This document shows, piece by piece, positions 55,300-64,000 of a stretch of DNA of 64,000 nucleotides. The notes under the pieces are model-generated. The model was not told the DNA's origin. It did no database searches and worked only from the letters and a program-made list of their open reading frames with translations. Positions within the stretch are counted from its first letter, which is position 1. Every line of letters starts with the position of its first letter. The DNA is from Streptomyces halobius (GTDB taxonomy: Bacteria > Actinomycetota > Actinomycetes > Streptomycetales > Streptomycetaceae), in the NCBI RefSeq assembly GCF_023277745.1, contig NZ_CP086322.1:1674001-1738000 (forward strand), given 5' to 3'. The position numbers and the translations under genes are program-made.

Positions 55300-57107
55300 G
55301 CCGCCTCGGCAGCCTGGTGCCGACCCTCCCCCACCTGCGACGGGGGACCCCGCAGCTGGCGCGGAGTCTGCGGGCCCGGCTCGTCGTGGCGTTTCTGCTG
55401 GTGGCGGCCGTCAGCGCGCTCACCACCGCCGGGCTGACCTACCGCGAGGCCCGTAACGCCATCCTCCAGCGCTCCCAGGACATCGCCGTCAACGACCTGC
55501 GCGGGCAGATCAATTCACTGGCGCCGGAGCTCCCGGTGCCGCCGGCCCAGGCGGATCTGGACTCCTTCCGGCTCCAGCTGGAACGCTCGGGCACATCCCG
55601 GGACTGGGACATCTGGGTCCACTACAAGGGCGTCCCGGACAGCGCCGAAGCCGGCCTGGAACGCAGTGTGGTGGTGCCGGCCGAGCTCAAGGAGTCGGTC
55701 GAGAAGCGTCATGTGCCGGCCTTCCAGCGGGTCGACCGGGGCGGCGAACCCTGGCTGCTGATCGGGATGCCGGTCCGGCAGTCCGACGGTGACTCCTCCG
55801 CGCTGTCCGTCTACGCGCAGCTGCCGCTCGGCGCCGAGGAGTCCAATGTCGAGGCGCTGGTGAGCGCCGCACAGCGGGGCGCGCTGCCGGTGCTCGTACT
55901 GGCGGTGATCCCGGCGCTGTTCGCCGCGCGCGGGGTGCTGCGGCCGGTACGGGGCCTGCGGCAGGCCGCCGGGCGGCTCGCCGAGGGCAAGCTGGACACC
56001 CGGCTGGAGGTGAAGGGCACCGACGAACTGGCCGATCTGTCCCGGACGTTCAACGACATGGCCGCGAAGCTGGAGGAGAGCGTGGCGGATCTGCGGCGGC
56101 TGGAGGCCAACTCCCGGCGGTTCGCCGCCGATGTCTCGCATGAGCTGCGCACACCGCTGGCGGCGATGTCGGCGGTCACCGACGTCCTCGACGAGGACGC
56201 CGACTCGCTCGACCCGGACACCGCCTCGGCGGTCCGGCTGATCAGCCAGGAGACCGGCAAGCTGGCCCGGATGGTCGAGGACCTGATGGAGGTCTCACGC
56301 TTTGACGCCGGTGCCGCGGCACTGCATGTGGACGAGGTGGACGTCGCGGAGACCATCCGTAAGACGCTGCAGGCCAGGGCCTGGCAGAAGCGGGTGGCGA
56401 CGGATCTGCCGGCGCATGTGCGGGCCCGGCTGGACCCGCGGCGGCTGGATGTGGTGGTCGCCAACCTGGTGGGCAATGCCCTGCACCACGGCGGCGAGCC
56501 GGTGCGGGTGCGGCTGCACGCTCCGGCGCCGGACGCGGTCCGGCTGTTGATCGAGATTTCGGACAGCGGCCCCGGTATCGATCCCGAGGTGCTGCCGCAT
56601 GTCTTCGACCGCTTCTACAAGGCGGACTCGGCCCGCGCCCGGTCGGAGGGCAGCGGGCTGGGCCTGGCCATCGCGCTGGAGAACGTCCGGCTGCACGGCG
56701 GCTCCCTGCGGGCCGCCAACTCCTCTGAGGGCGGGGCGGTGTTCACGGTGGATCTGCCGCTGCACCACTCCGGGAGGGGGGACGAGGCGACGGGCAGGGC
56801 GGGGGACGGGACGGCGGATGGCGCGGGGGACAGGGCGACAGAAGGGGCGGGAGGCGGGGCAACGGACGGGCCGCCGGACACGGCCGGCGACGACCAGGCC
56901 GACGAAGACCGGGCCGGCGAACCGTCCGCCGGCAGACCGGCCTCCGACGACGCCGCGGAACCGGCCGGCAGCCCGTCGGCGGACGTCCTGGGGCACACGG
57001 CCGCGGACGACGCCGGGCTCCTGGCCGGGAGCCCGGCAGCGCACACCACCGCGAACGACGGCCGGGACTCCGAACACCTCGGGACCGGGAAGGAGCACAA
57101 GGCATGA
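55296..57107 (+). CDS. Membrane sensor histidine kinase with long low-complexity C-terminal tail
   Basis: 603 residues. TM1 ~28-46, an extracytoplasmic sensor of ~145 residues, TM2 ~195-210, HAMP (~211-265), HisKA with SRRFAADVSHELRTPLAAM and the phospho-acceptor His (~279), and HATPase motifs NLVGNALHHGG (N box), DSGPGID (G1) and GSGLGLAIA (G2). Residues ~488-603 form a Gly/Ala/Asp/Arg-rich tail with GDGTADGAGDRATEGAGGGATDG type repeats, not part of normal kinases. The first ~20 residues (LVPTLPHLRRGTPQL) read through a copy of the dispersed CCTCCCCCACC repeat. It phosphorylates the upstream response regulator; the following lipoprotein may modulate it. Confidence 0.87.
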   Translation: MSRLGSLVPTLPHLRRGTPQLARSLRARLVVAFLLVAAVSALTTAGLTYREARNAILQRSQDIAVNDLRGQINSLAPELPVPPAQADLDSFRLQLERSGTSRDWDIWVHYKGVPDSAEAGLERSVVVPAELKESVEKRHVPAFQRVDRGGEPWLLIGMPVRQSDGDSSALSVYAQLPLGAEESNVEALVSAAQRGALPVLVLAVIPALFAARGVLRPVRGLRQAAGRLAEGKLDTRLEVKGTDELADLSRTFNDMAAKLEESVADLRRLEANSRRFAADVSHELRTPLAAMSAVTDVLDEDADSLDPDTASAVRLISQETGKLARMVEDLMEVSRFDAGAAALHVDEVDVAETIRKTLQARAWQKRVATDLPAHVRARLDPRRLDVVVANLVGNALHHGGEPVRVRLHAPAPDAVRLLIEISDSGPGIDPEVLPHVFDRFYKADSARARSEGSGLGLAIALENVRLHGGSLRAANSSEGGAVFTVDLPLHHSGRGDEATGRAGDGTADGAGDRATEGAGGGATDGPPDTAGDDQADEDRAGEPSAGRPASDDAAEPAGSPSADVLGHTAADDAGLLAGSPAAHTTANDGRDSEHLGTGKEHKA

Positions 57108-57805
57108 GTACGAAGAACGCCCTCCATGCCCCGACCTCCCCGCATGCCCTGACCTCCGCACGCACCCGGCGGACCGGACTCGCCGGCCTGCTGACCGGTG
57201 TGCTGGGCGCCGTCCTCACCGTCGCGCTGGCCGGTTGCGGTATCGCTCCCACCGATGTCATCGACGCCGGTGAGCCGGCCGCGGGCGTGAAGGCGCCGGG
57301 CGAGTCCCCGGCCGCCGATGTGCAGCTGTTCTTCTACGGGCCGTCCGGGCTGCGCTCCGCGACCCGCCCCGCGAAGGCGCCGGTCGACCCGGAGGACGCG
57401 ATCCAGCTGCTGTTGGAGGGACCGAACCACGCCGAGCGGATGCGTGGGCTCTCCAGCGTCCTGCCGAAGTTCCCCGGCCGGCTGACCACGGCGACGGGCC
57501 AGGGCACGGTGGTGATCACGCTGCCGATGAACGCGAAGTTCCTGGACTCGGCCTCGCTGAACCAGCTGGTGTGCACCGCGGCCAACGCCAAGGTCCCCGG
57601 GGACCGGCCACCGGGCGAGGTCACCGTGACACTGGTCGGCGCGGATGTCCGTATGGGCCCGATGGTCTGCGGCGGCAACAACGCCTTCCCGGTGGTCGAA
57701 CCGAGCCCGACCGGCACGACGGACGGAGGGTCGGACGGCGCGCCGGAGGAGAAGCCCGGTCCGGCCGTCGGCGCCCCCGGGACGACGGGCGGCTCGTCCG
57801 GCTGA
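57104..57805 (+). CDS. Lipoprotein co-transcribed with the two-component system
   Basis: 233 residues, ATGA overlap with the kinase. Signal peptide of a lipoprotein: basic start, hydrophobic GLLTGVLGAVLTVA, lipobox LAGC with Cys ~46. The mature part has ADVQLFFYGPSGLRSATRPA and DPEDAIQLLLEGPNHAERMRGLSSVLP, a GerMN-like alpha-beta pattern also seen in LpqB and related lipoproteins that accompany two-component systems. The end is Pro/Gly-rich. It probably sits on the outer face of the membrane and modulates the kinase or senses a cell-wall ligand (inference). Confidence 0.8.
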   Translation: MSTKNALHAPTSPHALTSARTRRTGLAGLLTGVLGAVLTVALAGCGIAPTDVIDAGEPAAGVKAPGESPAADVQLFFYGPSGLRSATRPAKAPVDPEDAIQLLLEGPNHAERMRGLSSVLPKFPGRLTTATGQGTVVITLPMNAKFLDSASLNQLVCTAANAKVPGDRPPGEVTVTLVGADVRMGPMVCGGNNAFPVVEPSPTGTTDGGSDGAPEEKPGPAVGAPGTTGGSSG

Positions 57806-57912
57806 GCCACCCGTCGGGGCGTTAGCCTGAAAAGGCGGCCACCCGCGTGCCGCGAAGCGAACCGGACAGCCACGAGAACCGGACGGCCACTGGACCTCGG
57901 GAGACTCACGCG

Positions 57913-58314
57913 ATGACCGAGCGCAAACCCCCTGGTGTCAGCTTCGAGAGCTGGGTCGACAAGCAGATCCGTGAGGCGACGGAGCGCGGTGACTTCGACC
58001 GGCTGTCCGGCGCCGGAAAGCCCCTTCCGCATCTCGACCAGCCCTATGACGAGATGTGGTGGATCAAGGACAAGATGAGCCGGGAGCACCTCTCGTGTCT
58101 GCCGCCGACACTCGCCCTGCGCAAGGAGGCCGAGGAGGCTCTGGAGGCGGCGTCCAACGCCCCCAGCGAAGCCGCGCTGCGCCGCATCCTGACCGCGGTC
58201 AACGAACGGATCGACGCGGCGTTGCGCACCGAGCTCGACGGTCCGCCGCTGAACCTCACCCCGTTCGACATCGACGAGGTGGCCCGTAACTGGCGGGCGC
58301 GGCACGGGAGCTGA
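57913..58314 (+). CDS. DUF1992 domain protein (DnaJ homologue subfamily C28-like)
   Basis: 133 residues. The motif ESWVDKQIREATERGDFDRLSGAGKPLPHLDQ is characteristic of DUF1992 (read in parts), followed by WIKDKMSREHLSCLPPTLALRKEAEEALE. The DnaJ-like annotation comes from eukaryotic members; no J domain with HPD is present. The function in bacteria is unknown, possibly chaperone-linked. ATG 57913 start, with no strong ribosome site. Monocistronic. Confidence 0.85.
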   Translation: MTERKPPGVSFESWVDKQIREATERGDFDRLSGAGKPLPHLDQPYDEMWWIKDKMSREHLSCLPPTLALRKEAEEALEAASNAPSEAALRRILTAVNERIDAALRTELDGPPLNLTPFDIDEVARNWRARHGS

Positions 58315-58345
58315 CCCCGGCGAGCCGACGAGCCGGGCAGGCGGG

Positions 58346-59713
58346 TCACGGCCCCAGCCGCACCCGCAGGAACCGCGGCCGGTAGAGGTCGACATTGCTG
58401 TTGAGCCGTGCGTCGGCCGGGACGCCGGGCGGCCCGAGCCAGTTGATGTCGTAGCTGAGCAGCAGTTCGCCGGAAGCGGTGAATTCGGGGTGCGCCTGCG
58501 GGTTGTAGGCGGCGACGTACTGCGGTTCGGCGTCGGGCGGGCGGGGCGGCACGATGCGGCCGTTCGGGCCGTGCCAGGGGCCTTCGGGCGAGCAGGACCA
58601 GTAGCTGGTGATCGCGGTCAACCCTTCGGTGCCCGCTCCCCCGGTGTCCATGGTGAGCAGCACCCAGGTTCCCCCACGCTCGGCTCCTCCCCCGGTCTCG
58701 ACTTCTCCCCCACGCTCGGCTTCGCTCGCGCGGGGGGACCCCCATGCGCGGGAGGTGCCCCCATCGTCCCTGAGTACGACGGTGAAGGCGCTGCCGACGC
58801 CGCGCCGGCCGCCGTCGGACAGCACCGGCCGGGCGCGGTCGGCCTGCCGCTGCCAGTGTGCGCCGTCCCAGAACCGCCAGTCGGCGCGGTGCGCGAGGCG
58901 CCCGGCCGGGACCCGTGCAAGGTAGGCGCTGGAGGCCGGTGCGTCCGGCGGGTCGTCGCCGCCGAAGACATAGGTCCAGTCGCCGTGCCGGACCATCGCG
59001 GCGCCGTAGAGGACGCGGCGGGCCGGGTCCGTCACGGACGTCTGGTCGACGGTCTCGGTGATGTTCTCCAGGCGGAGGTCGGGGAGGGAGAGGGTGGCGA
59101 CCTCGGTGCTGCGCGGGACGCCGAAGACCCAGGGGCCGGTCCCCGGAGCGCGGTTCCACAGGAGGACGCGGACGACCTTCTCGCGCGCCCCGGGCGTACG
59201 GGGCTCGACGGTGGCCCGGACCGGCCAGCGCCAGCCGCCGTCCACGTCGGGGAAGAAGGGTCCGGGGGCGGCCGGGCTGCCGCCGGTGAGGGTGCGCTCC
59301 AGGCGTCCCGAAGGAGACATCACCACGGCGGTGTTGTGCCGCAGGAGGGGCGTGCCCCCGTTGTCGGCGGTGCGCCAGCGGTAGGGCTGGCCCTGCGGGT
59401 TGGGCGGTGGCTGTACCCGGTCGAGGAAGGTGTCGGAGAAGAGCCAGAGCGTACGGCCGTCGGGGAGGCGCACCGAGTGGGTGCCGTCGCCGCCGGTCCA
59501 GTCGTCCACTCTGGTGTTGTCGTTCCCGTAACGGGCGAATTCTCCGGTGAAGGGGGCGTCGGCCGACCAGGAGGCGATCGTGCGTCCGGGGCAGGCCGCG
59601 GCGGGGGCCGGGGTGCGGCCCGGCAGCTCCCAGGACACCAGGGTGGCGGCCGTGAGCAGGGCCAGGAGCAGAGCGGCGACGGTCGTGGTGCGGGGGCTTC
59701 GGCGCCTGGACAT
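58346..59713 (-). CDS. Secreted propeller-like protein (DUF4185/DUF5005 type), with inserted repeat
   Basis: 455 residues from ATG 59713, GAGGAG site. An N-terminal signal segment (about residues 10-28, AALLLALLTAATLVSWELP) is followed by repeated W-G-G blade-like units: LPDGRTLWLFSDTFLDRV, RHGDWTYVFGGDDPPDAP, PEFTASGELLLSYDINW, and YRPRFLRVRLGP at the end. The DTFLD and SYDIN segments fit five-bladed propeller carbohydrate-binding proteins of unknown function. Around residues 315-345 a non-conserved stretch (SRAWGSPRASEAERGGEV...) is the translation of a dispersed Streptomyces repeat. I do not know its substrate. Confidence 0.72.
   Translation of the reverse strand: MSRRRSPRTTTVAALLLALLTAATLVSWELPGRTPAPAAACPGRTIASWSADAPFTGEFARYGNDNTRVDDWTGGDGTHSVRLPDGRTLWLFSDTFLDRVQPPPNPQGQPYRWRTADNGGTPLLRHNTAVVMSPSGRLERTLTGGSPAAPGPFFPDVDGGWRWPVRATVEPRTPGAREKVVRVLLWNRAPGTGPWVFGVPRSTEVATLSLPDLRLENITETVDQTSVTDPARRVLYGAAMVRHGDWTYVFGGDDPPDAPASSAYLARVPAGRLAHRADWRFWDGAHWQRQADRARPVLSDGGRRGVGSAFTVVLRDDGGTSRAWGSPRASEAERGGEVETGGGAERGGTWVLLTMDTGGAGTEGLTAITSYWSCSPEGPWHGPNGRIVPPRPPDAEPQYVAAYNPQAHPEFTASGELLLSYDINWLGPPGVPADARLNSNVDLYRPRFLRVRLGP
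58668..58770 (-). repeat. Dispersed GGGGGACCCCC-type repeat inserted in frame within a coding region
   Basis: The plus strand shows CCCCCACGCTCGGC twice (58671 and 58710 region), then CGCGGGGGGACCCCCATGCG, and GGAGGTGCCCCC. This matches the well-known Streptomyces short palindromic repeat, normally intergenic; here it is read through as about 30 residues of the propeller protein. Confidence 0.6.
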
Positions 59714-59950
59714 TCCGCTCCTCGGTGGGGGGCCGCGCCCACGGTAGCGAACCGGCGGGAGGGCCGGCTGCCCGCCGGACGGTGTTCCGTAGGGATCGCA
59801 GCGGCGCCCCGCCACTTACCGGCGGGTAGCATTCCGCCGCCGCGGCCCGCCCCCTACCACCCCAATACGGACAAACGCGAGGTCAACGAGTGCAAGGTCA
59901 CAGCTGGAGCCCCTGCTCCGGCTAACGGTCGTTCGCCTAGCCTGCTTGCC

Positions 59951-61828
59951 ATGACCGCCGAGTCCTCCGAACTCCCCCTGGCCGCCGCATTCCCGGACGC
60001 GGACCGAGAACAGTGGCAGCGCCTCGTCGAAGGCGTGCTGCGCAAATCGGGCGTCACGGATGCCGCGGGCGCCGCCGCCGAGGACGCGCTCGCGACCGAG
60101 CTCCAGGACGGGATCCGCATCCGCCCGCTCTACACCGCCGACGACCATACGGCCGCCACCGGTCATCCCGGCTTCCCGCCGTTCGTACGCGCCGGCCGCC
60201 CCGAGGGCACGGCCGTCTCCGGCTGGGACGTACGCCAGCGCCATGCGCTCACCGACCCGCGGCTCGCCAACGAGGCGGTCCTCGCCGACCTGGAGAACGG
60301 CGTCACCTCGCTCTGGCTGACCGTCGGGGACGGCGGGGTGCCGGTGGCCGAGCTGCCGCGGACACTGCAGGGCGTCTATCTGGACCTGGCCACCGTGGCC
60401 CTCGACGCGGGCGCCGATTTCGTCCCGGCAGCCGAGGAGTTGCTGCGGCTGCACACCGCGTCCGGTGTGCCGCTGAGCGAGGCGACCGGCACGCTGGGGG
60501 CCGACCCGCTCGGGCTGCTGGCCCGTACCGGAGACGACAGCAAACTGCGCGTCCAGCTGGAGGCGGCCGCCCGGCTGGCCGGCCGCGCCGCCGCCGAGTC
60601 TCCCGGGCTGCGCGCCCTGGCCGTGGACGCGCTCCCGTACCACGAGGCGGGCGGCTCCACCGCCGAGGAGCTGGGCGCTTCGCTGGCCACCGGCGTCGCG
60701 TATCTGCGGGAGCTGACCGCGGCCGGACTGGACATCGACACCGCCTGCCGGCAGCTGGAGTTCCGCTACGCCGCCACCGCCGACCAGTTCCTGACCATCG
60801 CCAAGCTCCGCGCGGCCCGCCGGCTGTGGGCCCGGGTCACCGAGGTGTGCGGGGCCGCGCCCAGCGTGTCCGCACAGCGCCAGCACGCGGTCACCTCCAC
60901 GGTGATGATGACCCGTCGGGACCCGTGGGTGAACATGCTGCGCACCACGGTCGCCGGGCTGTCCGCGGGCGTCGGCGGCGCGGACGCGGTGACGGTGCTG
61001 CCGTTCGACGCCGCGCTGGGCCTGCCCGACGCGTTCGCCCGCCGGATCGCCCGTAACACCCAGTCCGTGCTGCTGGAGGAGTCGCATCTGTCGAAGGTGA
61101 TCGACCCGGCGGGCGGCTCCTGGTACGTGGAGCGCCTCACCGATGAACTGGCCCATGCGGCCTGGGGGTTCTTCCGGGAGATCGAGTCGGCGGGTGGCCA
61201 GGCCGCCGCACTGCGCTCCGGAATGCTCCGCGAGCGGCTGACACGCACCTGGCAGCGGCGGTCCGAGGACCTCGCCCACCGCCGCGAACCGATCACCGGC
61301 GTCAGCGAGTTCCCGCATCTGGCGGAGCCGCCCGTACACCGCGAGCCGGCCCCCGCCCCGGTGGGTGGAGGGCTGCCCCGGGTGCGCCGGGACGACGCGT
61401 ACGAGAATCTCCGCGCCCGTTCCGACGCGCATCTGGCGGCCAACGGGGAGCGCCCGAAGGCGTTTCTCGCCACACTGGGTCCCGCCGCCGTGCACACCGC
61501 GCGGGCGACGTTCGCGGCCAACCTCCTCCAAGCGGGCGGCATCGAGACCGTCCAGGAGACCGTGGACGCGGAGTCGGCGGCCGAGGCGTTCACCCGCAGC
61601 GGCGCGGGCATCGCCTGTCTGTGTTCGAGTGACGCACTGTACGGGGAACAGGCGGCGGCCGTGGCGGCCGCGCTGAAGTCCGCCGGCGCGCTGCGGGTGT
61701 ACCTGGCGGGCAAGCCGGGCGAGCGCCGCGAGGAATTCGTGACGGCCGGTGTGGACACGTTCGTCCACGCGGGCTGCGACGCGGTCGAGGTGCTGTCCTC
61801 GGCCCTGGACCTCATGGAGGTGGCGTGA
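59951..61828 (+). CDS. mutA: Methylmalonyl-CoA mutase small subunit
   Basis: 625 residues. The TIM-barrel domain of the mutase family is clear: [74 protein letters not shown] (in parts), [19 protein letters not shown] and the C-terminal B12-fold domain, which in the small subunit lacks the DxHxxG cobalamin motif (here [14 protein letters not shown]). Hence it is the structural MutA partner of MutB. A TAGCCT box at 59938-59943 and the missing ribosome site point to a leaderless start at ATG 59951. It overlaps mutB by one base (TGATG). Pathway: propionyl-CoA to succinyl-CoA. Confidence 0.93.
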   Translation: MTAESSELPLAAAFPDADREQWQRLVEGVLRKSGVTDAAGAAAEDALATELQDGIRIRPLYTADDHTAATGHPGFPPFVRAGRPEGTAVSGWDVRQRHALTDPRLANEAVLADLENGVTSLWLTVGDGGVPVAELPRTLQGVYLDLATVALDAGADFVPAAEELLRLHTASGVPLSEATGTLGADPLGLLARTGDDSKLRVQLEAAARLAGRAAAESPGLRALAVDALPYHEAGGSTAEELGASLATGVAYLRELTAAGLDIDTACRQLEFRYAATADQFLTIAKLRAARRLWARVTEVCGAAPSVSAQRQHAVTSTVMMTRRDPWVNMLRTTVAGLSAGVGGADAVTVLPFDAALGLPDAFARRIARNTQSVLLEESHLSKVIDPAGGSWYVERLTDELAHAAWGFFREIESAGGQAAALRSGMLRERLTRTWQRRSEDLAHRREPITGVSEFPHLAEPPVHREPAPAPVGGGLPRVRRDDAYENLRARSDAHLAANGERPKAFLATLGPAAVHTARATFAANLLQAGGIETVQETVDAESAAEAFTRSGAGIACLCSSDALYGEQAAAVAAALKSAGALRVYLAGKPGERREEFVTAGVDTFVHAGCDAVEVLSSALDLMEVA

Positions 61829-64000
61829 TGGCGGACATCCCCGACTTCAGCACGATCGAGCTGGTGGCCTCAGGGGGCACTGCCACGGCGGACGGCACCG
61901 GGGACGCCGGGCGGCAGTGGACCGACGCCGTACAGCAGGCCACCGGCAAGGGCGTCGAGGACCTGACCTGGGAGACGCCGGAGGGCATCGACGTCAAACC
62001 TCTCTACACCGGGGCGGACCTCGCGGACGTCGACTTCCTGGGCACCTACCCGGGCATCACGCCCTATCTGCGCGGACCGTACCCCACCATGTACGTCAAC
62101 CAGCCCTGGACGATCCGGCAGTACGCCGGTTTCTCCACCGCCGAGGAGTCCAATGCCTTCTACCGGCGCAATCTCGCGGCCGGCCAGAAGGGCCTCTCGG
62201 TCGCCTTCGACCTGCCCACCCACCGCGGCTACGACAGCGACCACCCCCGCGTCACCGGCGATGTCGGCATGGCGGGCGTCGCCATCGACTCGATCTACGA
62301 CATGCGGCAGCTCTTCGAGGGCATCCCGCTGGACAGGATGACCGTGTCGATGACGATGAACGGCGCGGTGCTGCCCGTTCTCGCCCTCTACATCGTGGCG
62401 GCCGAGGAACAGGGCGTACCGCCCGAGAAGCTGGCCGGGACCATCCAGAACGACATCCTCAAGGAGTTCATGGTCCGCAACACCTACATCTATCCGCCGC
62501 AGCCCTCGATGCGGATCATCTCCGACATCTTCGCGTACACCTCGCAGAAGATGCCGCGCTACAACTCCATCTCGATCTCCGGGTACCACATCCAGGAGGC
62601 GGGCGCCACGGCCGACTTGGAGCTGGCGTACACCCTCGCCGACGGGGTGGAGTATCTGCGTGCGGGCATGGCGGCCGGCATGGACGTGGACGCGTTCGCC
62701 CCCCGCCTGTCCTTCTTCTGGGCGATCGGCATGAACTTCTTCATGGAGATCGCCAAGCTGCGCGCGGCCCGTCTGCTCTGGGCGCGTCTCGTGCGGCGCT
62801 TCGAGCCGAAGAACCCCAAGTCCCTCTCCCTGCGCACCCATTCGCAGACCTCCGGCTGGTCGCTGACCGCACAGGACGTCTTCAACAACGTCACCCGTAC
62901 CTGCGTCGAGGCCATGGCGGCGACCCAGGGCCACACCCAGTCCCTGCACACCAACGCCCTCGACGAGGCGCTCGCCCTGCCCACCGACTTCTCCGCCCGT
63001 ATCGCCCGTAACACCCAGCTCTTCCTGCAGCAGGAGTCGGGCACCTGCCGGGTCATCGACCCCTGGGGCGGCAGCGCGTACGTGGAGAAGCTCACCCACG
63101 ATCTGGCGCGGCGGGCCTGGCAGCACATCGAGGAGGTCGAGGCGGCCGGCGGCATGGCGAAGGCCATCGACGCGGGCATCCCGAAGCTCCGCGTCGAGGA
63201 GGCCGCGGCCCGCACCCAGGCGCGGATCGACTCGGGACGGCAGGCGCTGATCGGCGTCAACAAGTACCGGGTGGAGACCGATGAGGAGATCGAGGTCCTC
63301 AAGGTCGACAACTCCGCGGTTCGTGCCCAGCAGATCGAGAAGCTCAAGCGACTGCGCGCCGAACGCGACGAGAACGCCTGCCAGGACGCGCTCCGGGCAC
63401 TCACCGCGGCCGCGAAGGACGGCCCCGGCACGGGGCTTGAGGGCAACCTGCTCGCCCTGGCCGTGAACGCGGCCCGCGCGATGGCGACCGTCGGGGAGAT
63501 CTCGGACGCCCTGGAATCGGTCTACGGACGCCACTCCGGCCAGATCCGTACCATCTCCGGTGTGTACCGAGACGAAGCGGGCCCCTCCTCCGGGGTCGAG
63601 CGCACCCGCGACCTGGTGGCCGATTTCGAGCGCGCCGAGGGCCGCCGGCCACGCATCCTGGTGGCCAAGATGGGCCAGGACGGCCATGACCGCGGCCAGA
63701 AGGTGATCGCCACCGCCTTCGCCGACCTGGGCTTCGACGTCGATGTCGGCCCGCTGTTCCAGACCCCGGCGGAGGTCGCCCGGCAGGCCGTCGAGGCCGA
63801 CGTCCACATCGTCGGGGTCTCGTCCCTGGCAGCCGGGCACCTCACCCTCGTGCCCGCGTTGAAGGAGGCGCTGGCCGCCGAGGACCGCGAGGACATCACG
63901 ATCGTGGTGGGCGGCGTGATCCCCCCTCAGGACGTGCGGCCGCTGCGCGACATGGGCGCCGCCGCGGTCTTCCTGCCCGGCACGGTCATCCCCGATGCCG
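61828..64000 (+). CDS. mutB: Methylmalonyl-CoA mutase large subunit (3' end outside window)
   Basis: At least 724 residues from ATG 61828, which overlaps the mutA stop (TGATG); the frame is open to the window end. The catalytic subunit: [29 protein letters not shown] (in parts), [70 protein letters not shown], and the cobalamin-binding [11 protein letters not shown] (DxHxxG) at ~616, with [13 protein letters not shown] and GGVIPPQD. It isomerises (R)-methylmalonyl-CoA to succinyl-CoA using adenosylcobalamin. In this neighbourhood it would absorb the propionyl-CoA generated by branched or steroid chain degradation. Confidence 0.93.
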   Translation, partial: MADIPDFSTIELVASGGTATADGTGDAGRQWTDAVQQATGKGVEDLTWETPEGIDVKPLYTGADLADVDFLGTYPGITPYLRGPYPTMYVNQPWTIRQYAGFSTAEESNAFYRRNLAAGQKGLSVAFDLPTHRGYDSDHPRVTGDVGMAGVAIDSIYDMRQLFEGIPLDRMTVSMTMNGAVLPVLALYIVAAEEQGVPPEKLAGTIQNDILKEFMVRNTYIYPPQPSMRIISDIFAYTSQKMPRYNSISISGYHIQEAGATADLELAYTLADGVEYLRAGMAAGMDVDAFAPRLSFFWAIGMNFFMEIAKLRAARLLWARLVRRFEPKNPKSLSLRTHSQTSGWSLTAQDVFNNVTRTCVEAMAATQGHTQSLHTNALDEALALPTDFSARIARNTQLFLQQESGTCRVIDPWGGSAYVEKLTHDLARRAWQHIEEVEAAGGMAKAIDAGIPKLRVEEAAARTQARIDSGRQALIGVNKYRVETDEEIEVLKVDNSAVRAQQIEKLKRLRAERDENACQDALRALTAAAKDGPGTGLEGNLLALAVNAARAMATVGEISDALESVYGRHSGQIRTISGVYRDEAGPSSGVERTRDLVADFERAEGRRPRILVAKMGQDGHDRGQKVIATAFADLGFDVDVGPLFQTPAEVARQAVEADVHIVGVSSLAAGHLTLVPALKEALAAEDREDITIVVGGVIPPQDVRPLRDMGAAAVFLPGTVIPDA

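Noticed and set aside
58490..59950. N-terminal extension of mutA by nearly 490 codons
   Set aside because: The extra part is antisense to the propeller-like gene and has no homology to mutases; the ATG at 59951 gives the normal MutA length.
59814..59950. Cobalamin riboswitch before mutAB
   Set aside because: The 137 bases before mutA contain short pairs such as GGAGC/GCTCC but no B12-box consensus (AGYCAGGAGACCTGCC type); a leaderless promoter explains the start better.
1..64000. Mobile element, prophage or secondary-metabolite gene cluster
   Set aside because: No transposase, integrase, phage structural gene, PKS or NRPS module is visible, and base composition is uniform apart from repeat patches.

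Overview
The window is a high-GC actinobacterial chromosome segment, almost certainly from a Streptomyces: strong third-position G/C bias, many GTG/TTG starts, ATGA/GTGA stop-start overlaps, SsgA-like sporulation proteins, DUF6230/DUF6114 proteins, F420-type LLM oxidoreductases and two rare TTA leucine codons. I see no rRNA, tRNA, IS element, prophage or CRISPR array.

Layout. 0-10.3 kb: end of an M1 peptidase; a tandem pair of MpaB/DUF2236-type oxygenases on the minus strand; a DUF6230-DUF6114 pair; a third MpaB-type oxygenase coupled to an aldehyde dehydrogenase; a TetR regulator divergent from an acyl-CoA dehydrogenase; a secreted sphingomyelinase-like phosphodiesterase. 10.3-15 kb: a decayed macro-domain gene behind a damage-type promoter, an amino-acid permease, a long-chain acyl-CoA synthetase and a MerR regulator. 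15-22 kb: a minus-strand beta-oxidation operon in transcription order CoA-transferase/racemase, LLM oxidoreductase, acyl-CoA dehydrogenase, thiolase, FadJ-type multienzyme, with a KstR-like box in front. 22-32 kb: YjbR/MmcQ-like gene with a PafBC-type promoter, NanT-like MFS, saccharopine-dehydrogenase-like protein, endonuclease V, YciI protein, sugar MFS, SIS isomerase, class II aldolase and DeoR regulator. 32.3-45.1 kb: a complete-looking core of the steroid C/D-ring (HIP) catabolic cluster, in the gene order of the mycobacterial KstR2 regulon: two SDRs, EchA20, IpdA, IpdB, IpdC, FadA6, KstR2, IpdF-like SDR, two FadE subunits. 45-59.7 kb: MarR, secreted BNR propeller protein, ECF sigma factor fused to an anti-sigma module, two SsgA-like proteins flanking a TetR and bacterial PH-domain genes (one broken by an in-frame stop), polysaccharide deacetylase, response regulator-kinase-lipoprotein operon, DUF1992 protein and a secreted propeller-like protein. 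59.9-64 kb: methylmalonyl-CoA mutase mutA and the start of mutB, which runs off the window.

Functionally the window leans towards degradation of acyl chains and steroid-like rings. The HIP cluster and the 15-22 kb operon yield acetyl-, propionyl- and succinyl-CoA, and MutAB converts the propionate branch to succinyl-CoA. Two palindromes of the form AnCAAA-NN-TTTGnT type sit exactly in the two divergent promoter regions of the HIP cluster and are the probable KstR2 operators.

The most unusual signal is a set of in-frame low-complexity or tandem-repeat expansions in most of the HIP genes: Gly-rich loops in two SDRs and a FadE, a Thr/Ala/Asn tail, a Pro/Ser tail, a collagen-like N-terminus on IpdC, and an 18-bp repeat encoding a Lys/Ala-rich N-terminal tail on KstR2. 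All keep the frame and preserve stop-start coupling with the next gene. Similar expansions occur more sparsely elsewhere in the window. All identifications rest on reading the sequence and on recalled family features; no database search was run.
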